From contig JABCZR010000002.1 of NCBI GenBank assembly GCA_013289585.1, positions 1 through 64,000 of the forward strand: a stretch of 64,000 nt of DNA, read 5' to 3'. This stretch comes from Acidobacteriota bacterium (GTDB lineage: Bacteria > Acidobacteriota > Terriglobia > Acidiferrales > UBA7541). A program made the translations under genes and the position numbers. This document shows, one piece after another, positions 42,907 to 50,853 of the stretch; positions within the stretch are counted from its first letter, which is position 1, and each line of letters begins with the position of its first letter. The notes under the pieces are model-generated. The model saw only the letters and a list, made by a program, of their open reading frames with translations, ran no database searches and had not been told where the DNA came from.

Positions 42907-44106
42907 CTACTGCGAGGCGCGCAGGCGGAGGATGAGGAGGGCGCCGGAGAAGAAGAGGATGGCGGAGGAGGTGAAGGCGATTTGCGCATTGAAGGCGCTC
43001 CAGAGAAAGCCGACGAGGAGGCTGGAGACGAAGTCGCCGACGGCGTTCACGGCGGCGAGGGTGCCGAAGGCCATGCCGTGCTGTTCCTTGGGGACCAGTT
43101 CGGCGGAAAGGGAGTCTTCGAGGGCTTCTTCGGTGCCGACATACAGACCGGCCAGGACGAAGATCACGGCGAGCAGCCACAAGGAACTCGTTCCGGTGCA
43201 AAGAAGGAGTGCGGTGACTCCAGCGAGGGCGTAGCCAGCGGCGAGGACGGCTTTGCGGCTGGGGACGTGATCACTGAGCCAGCCGCTCAGGTAGGCCGAG
43301 CCGGCGTAGAAGACGTTGTGGAGCGTGTAGAGGCCGACGGCGAGGCTTGCGGCGCGGGCTAGCCCGTGGCTGGGTGTGAGTACGCGAGCGGCGTAAAGAA
43401 TCAGCAGAGAATGGGAGAAATCGCCGGCGCCGAAGACGCCAACGCCTATGAGCAAGCGGCGGAAGGGGACTGGCAGGGCTTTCAAACCAAGGAGGAAGGA
43501 TCTTTGTGGGCGGGCGGCGATGGGGCGTTCGCGAACCAGCAGCCAGAATGCTGCTACAGCGATGAGGCCGGGCACGAGAGTCCAGAGAAAGACTTTTTGG
43601 TAAGAATGGCCGGTGGCTTCCAGCAGCCAGAGGGCGGTGAGGGGGCCAGCGATGGCGCCTACCGTGTCCATCAAGCGCTCGAAACCGAAGGCGCGGCCGT
43701 AGGCGCCTGGGGGCACGTCGGCGGCGAGGAGCGCCTTTTTTGCGGGTGAGCGGACGCCACGGCCCAGCCAGGCGGCGACGCGGGCGAGCAGGACGTAGTA
43801 GGCGTGCGTGGCGAAGGCGAAGGATGCGGTCGCAAAGGCCGTAAACGCGTAGCCGAAAACGGCGAGCGGCTTGCGGTGTTTCAAGCGATCGGTGTAGTGA
43901 CCGGCGGCAAGCTTTGTGAAGCTGGAAAGACCATCGGCGATGCCTTCGATGGCGCCGAGCCAGGCTGGACCTGCGCCAATGGCGGCGAGGAATGCGGGGA
44001 GCACCGCCGTGGCGGTTTCGTGGCTCCAGTCGCTGAAGAGGCTGGTCAGGCCTACGCCGAGAACGGTGCGGTTGAGCCAGGATTTTTTTTCTGCGGCTTC
44101 GGCCAT
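42907..44106 (-). CDS. MFS transporter, unknown substrate
   Basis: The 399-residue carrier has twelve membrane helices. It begins GVGLTSLFSDWSHETATAVLPAFL and contains YTDRLKHRKPLAVFGYAF and AAWLGRGVRSPAKKALLA. This SLFSDxSHE group includes exporters annotated for metals or drugs; the substrate cannot be told here. It is alone, between the toxin gene and a radical SAM gene. No Shine-Dalgarno is seen. Confidence 0.8.
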   Translation of the reverse strand: MAEAAEKKSWLNRTVLGVGLTSLFSDWSHETATAVLPAFLAAIGAGPAWLGAIEGIADGLSSFTKLAAGHYTDRLKHRKPLAVFGYAFTAFATASFAFATHAYYVLLARVAAWLGRGVRSPAKKALLAADVPPGAYGRAFGFERLMDTVGAIAGPLTALWLLEATGHSYQKVFLWTLVPGLIAVAAFWLLVRERPIAARPQRSFLLGLKALPVPFRRLLIGVGVFGAGDFSHSLLILYAARVLTPSHGLARAASLAVGLYTLHNVFYAGSAYLSGWLSDHVPSRKAVLAAGYALAGVTALLLCTGTSSLWLLAVIFVLAGLYVGTEEALEDSLSAELVPKEQHGMAFGTLAAVNAVGDFVSSLLVGFLWSAFNAQIAFTSSAILFFSGALLILRLRASQ

Positions 44107-44211
44107 GGGAGAGCAGTTTACAGTCGAATGTTCCCAGTTAAAAGTTTATGGCTTTTCTTGGATAGCGGATTAGCGCGACGCTCAAATTGAAGTACGGGAG
44201 CGATTGCAAAA

Positions 44212-44236
44212 GCGGTAGCTGAGTTACCGCACTCCA
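44212..44236. repeat. REP-like palindrome, copy 1
   Basis: AAAGCGGTAGCTGAG and TTACCGCACTCCAAAA form a GCGGTA/TACCGC hairpin (44212–44217 and 44225–44230) followed by ACTCCAAA. The element at 47082–47106 has the same layout and the same CCGCACTCCAAA ending. Confidence 0.55.
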
Positions 44237-44258
44237 AAAGTGTCAATCGGCCACTTTT

Positions 44259-45659
44259 TCAAGAATCCTGCAAAGAATTCGCGGTGGAATTCTCGATGAG
44301 GCCGGTGCGCACAAGCCGGCCTGCTGCTCCGAGTGTTTGTGGCGGAGCCATGCATGGTTCGCGCCGGGGCAAGTAGGGCAAGCGCTGTGGAGCGGCCCAG
44401 CGTGCGCGCACCGGCCCCATCAGGACGCTGGAGAAGTCGCGCTGCAGGCGGCGCATGGCGAGAAACTTTTTCGAGGTGCGCACCAGCCAGTCGCTGCCGT
44501 AGCAGCCGCGAAAGCCCTGTTCGAGGAGCGATTCCAGGACCCCTGGGGCGCAGTGTGGATGGTTCCACACCAGGTGCTTGGTATCGAACTTCGACCAGTC
44601 GCTCTCAAAAACTCCAAAGCGCGAGTCCAATTCGCTCCACATCTCGGTCCGCGGATGCGGAGTAACGATGGTGATTTGCGTGACGTCGAGCTTGAGCGAA
44701 GCGAGCGTTCGCAGATCTTCGGCGATGGATTCCGGCGTTTCCGAAGGCAGGCCGATAATGTAATACCCGTGGGCGTAAAGGCCCGTGCGGTTCAACCGTT
44801 CCGCCAGCTCGAACGTCGCCTGGACTTTTTCGTTCTTGTGCATCTGCTTCAGCAATTCCTGATGAAAGCTCTCGATGCCGAAGAGCGCGCCCTCCATTCC
44901 GCATTTCTGCCACTCTGCAAAATTTCGCAGGAACAGATCCACACGGGATTGCACCATCCAACGCACGCCATGGCGCGCGAGCAATTCGATCACGGCTTCC
45001 GAGTGCGAAGGCAGGTTGCCGAAATTCTCGTCGAGGATAAGCACAAACCGGATGCCGTGCTGCACGTAGAAGTGCAGGACGCGATCCAGGGACTCCAGCG
45101 TGATGGGTTTCGGCTGCGGGGCGAAAGCAGTGGTCTGGCAGAAGGTGCAGCGAAAGCTGCATCCCCGCGAGGTGAAGAGCACGCCAAAGGGAATCGACCA
45201 GCCGCCCGGCAAGCGGAACTCCGTTACCAGGGGCGGGTGTTGAATCTCATCCAGGGGCACACCCACAAGTTCCGCGACGGCTTCTTCGCTGTAGCTGGTA
45301 AAAACGTGATCGAAGTGCTGGTGAATGGAGGGAGTCAGAGCGCCGTAGTTACCAGCCCAGAGTTTCGGCACGCCCGCTTCGCGCGCCTCTTTTGCCATCT
45401 GCAGAATGTCATTGGTCTCTTCGAGATAAAAAGAGAAGCCGACGGCGTCCCATCCTTTCTTGAGGTGCTCCCGATACTCTGCTTGGGAGGGGTATTCCAG
45501 GATGGAGATGCCAGGGATATTCTGGCGCAGAAAACGCAGGCCGAACGAGATGCGCCGCGGCATGCCGAAGCGCCAGCGAAAATCGCGAGGCGCATTCTCG
45601 CGAAAGTAGTCGTATAAGCCCGAATCCCGGCAGCGGGTGGTAAGCAGAATCCGCGTCAT
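44259..45659 (-). CDS. B12-type radical SAM protein
   Basis: The 466-residue protein has an N-terminal B12-binding-like half (~1–150; FGLRFLRQNIPGISILEYPS, AVGFSFYLEETNDILQMA). A radical SAM core follows with the 4Fe–4S motif CSFRCTFC (CxxxCxxC, around residue 170), LILDENFGNLP, and GIESFHQELLKQMHK, and a C-terminal extension of about 130 residues. The B12 part lacks the DxHxxG signature that binds cobalamin base-off, so cobalamin dependence is uncertain. The family modifies lipids, RNA or natural products; no partner gene fixes the substrate. The ATG has AGGAGAGG just upstream. Confidence 0.82.
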   Translation of the reverse strand: MTRILLTTRCRDSGLYDYFRENAPRDFRWRFGMPRRISFGLRFLRQNIPGISILEYPSQAEYREHLKKGWDAVGFSFYLEETNDILQMAKEAREAGVPKLWAGNYGALTPSIHQHFDHVFTSYSEEAVAELVGVPLDEIQHPPLVTEFRLPGGWSIPFGVLFTSRGCSFRCTFCQTTAFAPQPKPITLESLDRVLHFYVQHGIRFVLILDENFGNLPSHSEAVIELLARHGVRWMVQSRVDLFLRNFAEWQKCGMEGALFGIESFHQELLKQMHKNEKVQATFELAERLNRTGLYAHGYYIIGLPSETPESIAEDLRTLASLKLDVTQITIVTPHPRTEMWSELDSRFGVFESDWSKFDTKHLVWNHPHCAPGVLESLLEQGFRGCYGSDWLVRTSKKFLAMRRLQRDFSSVLMGPVRARWAAPQRLPYLPRREPCMAPPQTLGAAGRLVRTGLIENSTANSLQDS

Positions 45660-45830
45660 GATCCTCTCCTATGCAGAGTTTGTTCAGAGCGCCGGACCTG
45701 GAATTTCCCAAACTCTATCACAACCAACGAGATTCATAGCAGATGGAACCAAAACGGCAAGGGGACCTGGTTACGAGGGTCCTGGGCGCTGAAATCACAC
45801 GGAGTCCACTAGAGATGGCTAACATCCCAG

Positions 45831-46178
45831 TTATTTCTTTGCGGCGCGGTAGAGGATGACGCGGACTTTTTCGAGGGTGATGAGGCCGCCTTCGACCATT
45901 TCGTCCAGGCGGGAGAGGATTTTTTCGATGCGCTCCTGGGATTCGATGACCTCGAGGATGATGGGGAGATCCTGAGAGAGGCGCAGAAGCTTGTCCGTGT
46001 GATAGACGCTGGAGCCGCCGTAGCCGCCGACGCCGCGGAGCACGGTTGCGCCGGAGAAACCGTCTTTGCGGAGCATCTCGACGATGGCTTCGTGAAGCGG
46101 TCTGCCGTGCCATTTATCGGATTCACCCATGTGGATGCGCATCAGGGTGCGCTCGCCTTCGAATTTTTCGTGGGTCAT
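45831..46178 (-). CDS. DUF190-family protein of the fluoride unit
   Basis: The 115-residue protein has RTLMRIHMGESDKWHGRPLHEAIVEMLRKDGFSGATVLRGVGGYG, the typical DUF190 core with PII-like fold, then LPIILEVIESQERIEKIL and LITLEKVRVILY. The family is regularly adjacent to crcB; its molecular role is not established. It is 65 bp downstream of crcB and probably shares the fluoride riboswitch. Confidence 0.88.
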   Translation of the reverse strand: MTHEKFEGERTLMRIHMGESDKWHGRPLHEAIVEMLRKDGFSGATVLRGVGGYGGSSVYHTDKLLRLSQDLPIILEVIESQERIEKILSRLDEMVEGGLITLEKVRVILYRAAKK

Positions 46179-46243
46179 GTGTGGCTCCGGGTTGGTGACT
46201 CGTGACTGGTGATTTACAAAAACCTAGCCCGACAATCACATGC

Positions 46244-46615
46244 TTAGAACTTGTTGGCAATGCGAATTCCGACGATCGTCAAGAGCAGACCGGCGAGGAC
46301 GCTGGCGCCTACGTAGGCGGTGGCCCAGGCCCATTCGCCTTCTTCGAGCATCTTAGCGGTTTCCCAGCCGAAGCTGGAGAAGGTGGTGTATCCGCCGAAA
46401 AAACCGACGCCGATGGCTACCCGCCAGTCGGGCGAAATGACCATGCGGCTGAGAGTGAATTGTCCGATAAGGCCGAGGAGGAAGCAGCCGGTCAAATTAA
46501 CGAGCAGCGTGCCGTACGGGAAGGTGCTCCCGGCACGCGTTTGTACAACACCTTGAAGACCGTAGCGCGCCAGAGTGCCGGCGGCACCGAAAATGGCGAT
46601 CAACGCAAGCCGCAA
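46244..46615 (-). CDS. crcB: CrcB/Fluc fluoride channel
   Basis: The 123-residue protein has four helices with LARYGLQGVVQTR, GTLLVNLTGCFLLGLIGQF (the family Asn in helix 2), and the FGGYTTFSSFGWETAKML block that lines the ion path. Fluc channels are dual-topology dimers that expel fluoride. I set the start at TTG 46615, with GGAG five bases upstream; this gives the family's normal length, while the longer GTG form at 46648 does not. A fluoride riboswitch with a terminator lies just upstream. Confidence 0.93.
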   Translation of the reverse strand: MRLALIAIFGAAGTLARYGLQGVVQTRAGSTFPYGTLLVNLTGCFLLGLIGQFTLSRMVISPDWRVAIGVGFFGGYTTFSSFGWETAKMLEEGEWAWATAYVGASVLAGLLLTIVGIRIANKF

Positions 46616-46674
46616 TGTCGCTCCAATCCATGGCCCAGCAGGGCACACCAGAGAATAACCTGCGGCCGGTTCAA

Positions 46675-46709
46675 CAAAAAACTCCTGGAGCCGGCAGGCT
46701 GCCAGGAGT
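46675..46709 (-). terminator. Riboswitch-controlled terminator before crcB
   Basis: On the minus strand ACTCCTGG (46709–46702) pairs with CCAGGAGT (46688–46681), with an additional AGCC/GGCT inner stem, then TTTTTTG. The first arm overlaps the ACTCC that is needed in the aptamer pseudoknot. So ligand-bound aptamer should block this terminator. Confidence 0.9.
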
Positions 46710-46762
46710 CATCAGCCCAAGTGGACTTCACAGGGGCGGTTATGGCGAACTCCATCGCCATT
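46702..46762 (-). promoter_or_regulatory. Fluoride riboswitch aptamer (crcB motif)
   Basis: The minus strand reads GGCGATGGAGTTCGCC, then ATAACCGCCCC, then GGGCTGATGACTCC, the conserved order of the fluoride aptamer: GGNGATGGNNTTCGCC hairpin, AACCGCC, and TGATGACTCC that pairs back with GGAG in the first loop. The adjacent terminator and the crcB gene downstream confirm it. It should be an ON switch: fluoride stabilises the pseudoknot, withholds ACTCC and permits read-through. Confidence 0.95.
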
Positions 46763-46889
46763 CGAGATTTCGACTAAGTTTAACAAATTCCGGAGCGCGA
46801 AAATGCAAAATCCAGGAAAGGGCCGCAGGTGGTAAGCAGAGAGGCAAGAATCAAGGCGGAGCTAGAAATGGAAAGCTATGTCCAAGGCA

Positions 46890-46953
46890 TCCCCCCTTTT
46901 TTTGTAAGTGCGCATTCTAAAGGAGTTAGCGTCCTTGTAAGTGGTTTAGAATG
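46890..46953 (-). repeat. Dispersed Acidobacteria-type G-rich repeat, copy B
   Basis: On the minus strand the order is CACTTACAAGGACGC, TAACTCCTTTAGAATG, GCACTTACAAA, a run of A, then GGGGGG. The same motif order appears at 10584–10632. CATTCTAAA and TTTAGAATG flank the ACTTACAAGG segment as an exact inverted repeat. Confidence 0.5.
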
Positions 46954-47081
46954 TGTCGTTACGGGCAATCTTGTGGGTGTTCATTATAAATGACTTATAA
47001 GTTAACATAACTAGAGGCTCCTATCTGGTTGCGCGTGAAAGAGCTTGAGATTCGGATGCGTTAGGTCTGGCCGGAGGAAAA

Positions 47082-47106
47082 GCGGCGGCAAGCCGCCGCA
47101 CTCCAA
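47082..47106. repeat. REP-like palindrome, copy 2
   Basis: GCGGCGGC (47082–47089) and GCCGCCGC (47092–47099) pair exactly around AA, followed by ACTCCAAA. It has the same AAAGCGG…CCGCACTCCAAA frame as copy 1 at 44212 with a different stem sequence. Confidence 0.65.
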
Positions 47107-47174
47107 ATGGAGTTATCTACAAGTGAAATTGTAACTAACATACAGAGCGTGTCAAGGGATAGTTTGGCTGTTTG

Positions 47175-47882
47175 CTAGTTGGTTGTTTTCCCGCATTGCT
47201 GGAAGGCCAATTCAATGGCTTGGCCCATCGCTGCTAAGGGGGATTGGACCGTCATTCCGTGGCCGACGGCTAGGCGCGTGGGGTTGAGGTTGCAAAGTTT
47301 TCTTGCGCTTTCGGCAGCGGACTCGCGATTCCACGAGAACAGAGCAGGGAATGGAAAGAAGAGTTTGAAAACACCAGCAGCGACGACACCCATCTGCGTT
47401 GTGAACGCATCTCCGGCGATCAGTGAACCATCTCTGACGTCCAGATAGGCCATGTGCCCTGGCGTGTGACCGGGAGAGAAGATCGCTTGGAGGGAGCCAA
47501 CGCGATCGCCATCCAGGAGAAGTCGAGTGGGGCGAGACCTCGCGCCGGGAAAACCAATCAGCTTCTTCCCGGATTCTCCGACATCCAAAGAGAAATCGCG
47601 AGCGAGGAGGCGAGATTCTCGCTGACTAATGCTGAGGTCGATATTTGGAACATCCCGGACGATGGCCTCCAGAGCCCCGATATGGTCTATATGAGCGTGC
47701 GTCAGGACGATGCGTTTGATAGACGCATCGAGACGTCGAGCAGCTTGCAGAATGCCTGGGGCTGTGCCTGCGATGCCGGTGTCGACGAGAGTGAAGCCAT
47801 CGTCTTCACGGACCAAGAAGCAATTGACCATGCCGAAGCGAGTCAGGCGGAACAGGTTTTTGGTTTCTTGCTTTAGTTTCAC
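47175..47882 (-). CDS. MBL-fold metallo-hydrolase
   Basis: The 235-residue protein has the metallo-β-lactamase ligands THAHIDHIGAL (HxHxDH), FSPGHTPGHMAYL, LIAGDAF and a late AVGHG histidine, giving a two-metal site. FGMVNCFLVREDDGFTLVDTG is the usual β-strand entry. The group includes glyoxalase II-like and quorum-quenching hydrolases; the substrate is unknown. It begins 17 bp after the stop of the TonB receptor on the same strand and is probably the third gene of that operon. The GTG start has no clear Shine-Dalgarno. Confidence 0.85.
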   Translation of the reverse strand: MKLKQETKNLFRLTRFGMVNCFLVREDDGFTLVDTGIAGTAPGILQAARRLDASIKRIVLTHAHIDHIGALEAIVRDVPNIDLSISQRESRLLARDFSLDVGESGKKLIGFPGARSRPTRLLLDGDRVGSLQAIFSPGHTPGHMAYLDVRDGSLIAGDAFTTQMGVVAAGVFKLFFPFPALFSWNRESAAESARKLCNLNPTRLAVGHGMTVQSPLAAMGQAIELAFQQCGKTTN

Positions 47883-47899
47883 TCGAGTACCCGAGAAAC

Positions 47900-50131
47900 T
47901 TAGTAATGGAAACGATAGCGCACCTGGGCGTAAATCTGGCGGGGATCGATGTAGTGGGTTCCGCCAAAGGTGAAACTGTTATCCAGGAGAACGCGGCTGT
48001 TGGTTACATTGGTTGCGGTCAGAGAGACGGAAAAGCGCTCCCCGAAACTCTTGCTGAGGGTCAGGTCAAACGTCGTATGGCCTGGCAAATGCGAGGGCGG
48101 CGGAGAGCCGTTGGAGAAACCCGATCCATAGTAGACATCGGTGGAGGCGTAACTCCGCCATGGCAGGTTCACGATTCCACCCACATGCAGAGTGTTTCGC
48201 TGATCGTGGTCGAGCGGTCCAAAGCCATTGCCAAACGAAAAGTCGGTGAGGCCGCCGTTGATATCCCCGAAACCAAGAGCCAGCTGATTCGAATAGGTCA
48301 CGTAGACCTGAGCGCGATTCCAGATTCGAGGGGAGCGCAGGGTCAGTTCCCAGCCACTGATACGCGCGCCCTGGATGGTGATGGGGAAGAAAATGTCCGA
48401 GTTATTGAAATTGTTGTGATCAAAGAAATTCGTTGCGCGAGTTAAGAAATTGTCGGCATCAAAGGCCCAGCCCTTGATAGGAATGGTGACGCCAAATTGA
48501 TGCTCTTCATCGCGCTCGCCATGAAGCGGGATGAAGCCCAGCTGCTGTACGTCAGTGATGAAAGACAGAAGCGGACCGGAAATGGTGACGAGCGGCGGGG
48601 CCTGGTAGAAATCGCCGTAGAAAGCGCGGAAGACCCAGTTGATTTTGGGAACGCGGACCGCAACGCTATACCGGGGACTCGTCGCGTTCTCGACGACTCC
48701 TCCCGAAAAATGCGTTTGGCGCACTCCCGCGCTCAAGGTCAACCAGGAGGTGGCGCGGAATTGCTCCTCGGCGTAGGCAGCAATCAAGCCACCTGTCGAG
48801 TTAACCGGAGTCGGCTCCAGCGGCGGGTTGCTGCCGTCGTTATAGACGAGAGCAAAGAGCTCGTCATTTTGCTGAGCAAAGCCGAAGAGCCCTGCGCGAA
48901 AATTGCTGCGGTCCTTAACCCAGGTCACGGTGGCCTGGCCGCCTTCATAGTAGGAGGAACGTTTTTGAGTTGCCGAAGAGGGGATGTCGTTGGGGCTGCT
49001 TTCATAGTTGGCGCTGTTGTAGTGGTAGAAAGGCGAGACCGTCAGCAAAAGTCCAGGGCTAAAGGTGTGAACCCAAGAAAATGTGGCGATCGTATCGCTC
49101 TCCTGATTGGCGTCCTTTAGATATTGGGGAGGAGTCGTGACCGGGAAGTTGGGGTCATTAGGGTCGAAGGGCACCTGATAATAATCGCGGCGGATTTGTC
49201 CGACGAAGCGCAATTGATCCTGCGAACCCAGATTGTAGATCAAAGAGCCGAACCCGCCGTAGCCGTTTGCGGCATCGTGGATGACGTTTGGGGTCGGGGT
49301 CTGCAAGCCGAGGTTGGTGCGATTGCCGTTGGCGCTCAGGTAGTAAGCAAATTTGTTGGTGTGGCCGCCGAAATTGATCTGATCGTCGGTCTGGTAGAAA
49401 TTTCCCGCGCTCAGAAGCAGTTCGCCTTCGTTGTTGCGTTCGAATCCGGTGCGCGGCGCGACGTTGAACACGCCGTAAGTGCGATCGCCATAGTCGGCTG
49501 TGTAGCTGCCGCGCTGGGTCTCCAACACGTCGATGTCCTTGGGGTCGATTTGCGGGCCGAGGTTGCTGGCGATATTGGTGTTGGGAATTGGCACGCCATC
49601 AATCAACCAGCTGACTTGGTGGCCCCCGCGGACGTGGAGTTGATCGTGCGTGACATAGGAGCTCGGCACATAGTCCGTGATCATGGCAACACTGTTGGTC
49701 CGCGACGCGCCGGGCGTTTCCTGGATTTCCAAGCGAGTGACGATGGTTGTGGGCGTGGCGGATTCCGTCTGGGCGGGAGGGGCGGACACCAGGATCGATT
49801 GATTCTGCGTAGCGATCTGCAATTCGAAATGCAGGACGGGGGCCGACCCGGAAAGTACGGTGACGCTTTGCTCGACAGTCGCGAATCCCTGATGCGAGAC
49901 CGTGACGATGTACTCGGCGAGCGGCACGGCATCGAAATGGAATTCGCCGTTGGCATCCGTTTTCGCGGTTTGCGTATATTCCGAGGACTTCGCTTTAAGG
50001 ACCACTTCAATGTCTGCAACCGGCCGGTGCTGCGGGTCGTGAACGATACCGCGGACAGTTCCGAAGACCGTGGCAAGCGCGTGGCCGCCGAGTAACAGCA
50101 AAACCAACAACAAAGACGAAACTTTGCGCAT
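47900..50131 (-). CDS. TonB-dependent receptor, probably metal-linked
   Basis: The 743-residue receptor has a signal peptide (MRKVSSLLLVLLLLGGHALA). A carboxypeptidase-regulatory domain spans ~22–105 (VRGIVHDPQHRPVADIEVVLKAKS … FATVEQSV). A plug domain includes LHVRGGHQVSWLIDGVPIPNTN and DIDVLETQRGSYTADYGDRTYGV, then a 22-strand-like barrel ends YAQVRYRFHY. It is smaller than the Oar-like receptor at 16166 and closer to classical receptors. It lies 91 bp after a Cys/His/Met-rich exported protein, which suggests a metal or metal-complex ligand. The ATG is preceded by AGGAG 11 nt upstream. Confidence 0.88.
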   Translation of the reverse strand: MRKVSSLLLVLLLLGGHALATVFGTVRGIVHDPQHRPVADIEVVLKAKSSEYTQTAKTDANGEFHFDAVPLAEYIVTVSHQGFATVEQSVTVLSGSAPVLHFELQIATQNQSILVSAPPAQTESATPTTIVTRLEIQETPGASRTNSVAMITDYVPSSYVTHDQLHVRGGHQVSWLIDGVPIPNTNIASNLGPQIDPKDIDVLETQRGSYTADYGDRTYGVFNVAPRTGFERNNEGELLLSAGNFYQTDDQINFGGHTNKFAYYLSANGNRTNLGLQTPTPNVIHDAANGYGGFGSLIYNLGSQDQLRFVGQIRRDYYQVPFDPNDPNFPVTTPPQYLKDANQESDTIATFSWVHTFSPGLLLTVSPFYHYNSANYESSPNDIPSSATQKRSSYYEGGQATVTWVKDRSNFRAGLFGFAQQNDELFALVYNDGSNPPLEPTPVNSTGGLIAAYAEEQFRATSWLTLSAGVRQTHFSGGVVENATSPRYSVAVRVPKINWVFRAFYGDFYQAPPLVTISGPLLSFITDVQQLGFIPLHGERDEEHQFGVTIPIKGWAFDADNFLTRATNFFDHNNFNNSDIFFPITIQGARISGWELTLRSPRIWNRAQVYVTYSNQLALGFGDINGGLTDFSFGNGFGPLDHDQRNTLHVGGIVNLPWRSYASTDVYYGSGFSNGSPPPSHLPGHTTFDLTLSKSFGERFSVSLTATNVTNSRVLLDNSFTFGGTHYIDPRQIYAQVRYRFHY

Positions 50132-50222
50132 GGAAAACTTTTCTCCTGGTAAGAATAGTTCGCGTGCAGCATTGAGGCTGCAGCTTGGGTGAATCAGCTA
50201 AGTCGAGAAGCGATGGCGGTAT

Positions 50223-50642
50223 TTAAGCGACCGCAGAAGCAAGACGAGGAGGAGGAGAGAGGGGTTCGATCGAACGCGAGAAATCCAAAGTGGTCGCAAA
50301 TTGCACGAGCGAGGTGATGGCGGCCGATTCGCGGGCCACTATGACTGGGGGCAGCACAAAGGCGATAGAAGCAACTGCCGAGCGATCGGAATCATGACAG
50401 CAGGACATAGAGCACGCCATCATGCCGGCCATTTCATGTCCGCAATCCATGTGATTCGAAGGTGGTGCGGCCGGAGATTTATGGTGGTTATGCTCCGGGA
50501 TTGGGCATTGATCTGAGGTGCAACACGCGGATTGATAGGAGGACCACGCCGCGCCGGCGAGCGGCGCATACAGCAGGACGACGACGAGCAAACAGATGCT
50601 CGCGGAAAATGAGCGGCGGCGACGTTGGCGTGCAGTTTGCAT
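50223..50642 (-). CDS. Exported Cys/His/Met-rich protein, likely metal-binding
   Basis: The 139-residue protein has an N-terminal helix (SFSASICLLVVVLLYAPLAG). A dense metal-ligand region then reads SACCTSDQC, HNHHKS, MDCGHEMAGMMACSMSCCHD, giving seven cysteines, several His and many Met within ~60 residues. A hydrophobic segment (SIAFVLPPVIVA) follows. It could hold copper or another soft metal for the TonB receptor encoded next. No enzyme motif is present. I know no family name for it. The start codon has no clear Shine-Dalgarno. Confidence 0.65.
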   Translation of the reverse strand: MQTARQRRRRSFSASICLLVVVLLYAPLAGAAWSSYQSACCTSDQCPIPEHNHHKSPAAPPSNHMDCGHEMAGMMACSMSCCHDSDRSAVASIAFVLPPVIVARESAAITSLVQFATTLDFSRSIEPLSPPPRLASAVA

Positions 50643-50658
50643 GAGTTACGCGAGCCGG

Positions 50659-50696
50659 ATCCTAACGTAGGATACTATGGCGCGAAACGCCATAGT
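50659..50696. promoter_or_regulatory. Two adjacent palindromes upstream of the metal-linked operon
   Basis: ATCCTA-acg-TAGGAT (50659–50673) is an exact 6-bp inverted repeat and ACTATGGCG-cgaaa-CGCCATAGT (50674–50696) an exact 9-bp one, back to back, 17 bp upstream of the ATG at 50642. The first has the size and symmetry of a repressor operator; the second could be an operator or an mRNA hairpin. Confidence 0.55.
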
Positions 50697-50853
50697 TTGC
50701 AAGCCGAAAAGATAAGTCCTCGGGGACTGGCGCCTTCCATACCAAATCGTTCCCATACTCGCGAAAGGCGCCGGAGTTTTCAGAGTGGCCATGGCGAACT
50801 TTTGCGGCAGAAGCCATCTTGACTTAGAATGGGGCGCGTCGCAGACTGAATTC

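Larger units (their letters stand above)
46763..47174. other. Intergenic stretch with two repeat elements
   Basis: This gap between the riboswitch and the end of the MBL gene holds the G-rich dispersed repeat copy B (minus strand, ~46890–46945), an exact 9-bp inverted repeat CATTCTAAA/TTTAGAATG (46913–46921, 46945–46953), and the REP-like palindrome at 47082. A promoter for the fluoride unit must lie in 46765–46850, but no clear hexamers were found. Confidence 0.5.

Noticed and set aside
44337-45617. 426-codon frame opposite the radical SAM gene
   Set aside because: Antisense shadow; the minus strand carries the intact CxxxCxxC motif and a good ribosome-binding site.
49124-50095. 323-codon frame opposite the TonB receptor
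   Set aside because: Composition is Val/Ala/Gly/Asp-rich without motifs, typical of an antisense frame in high-GC DNA.
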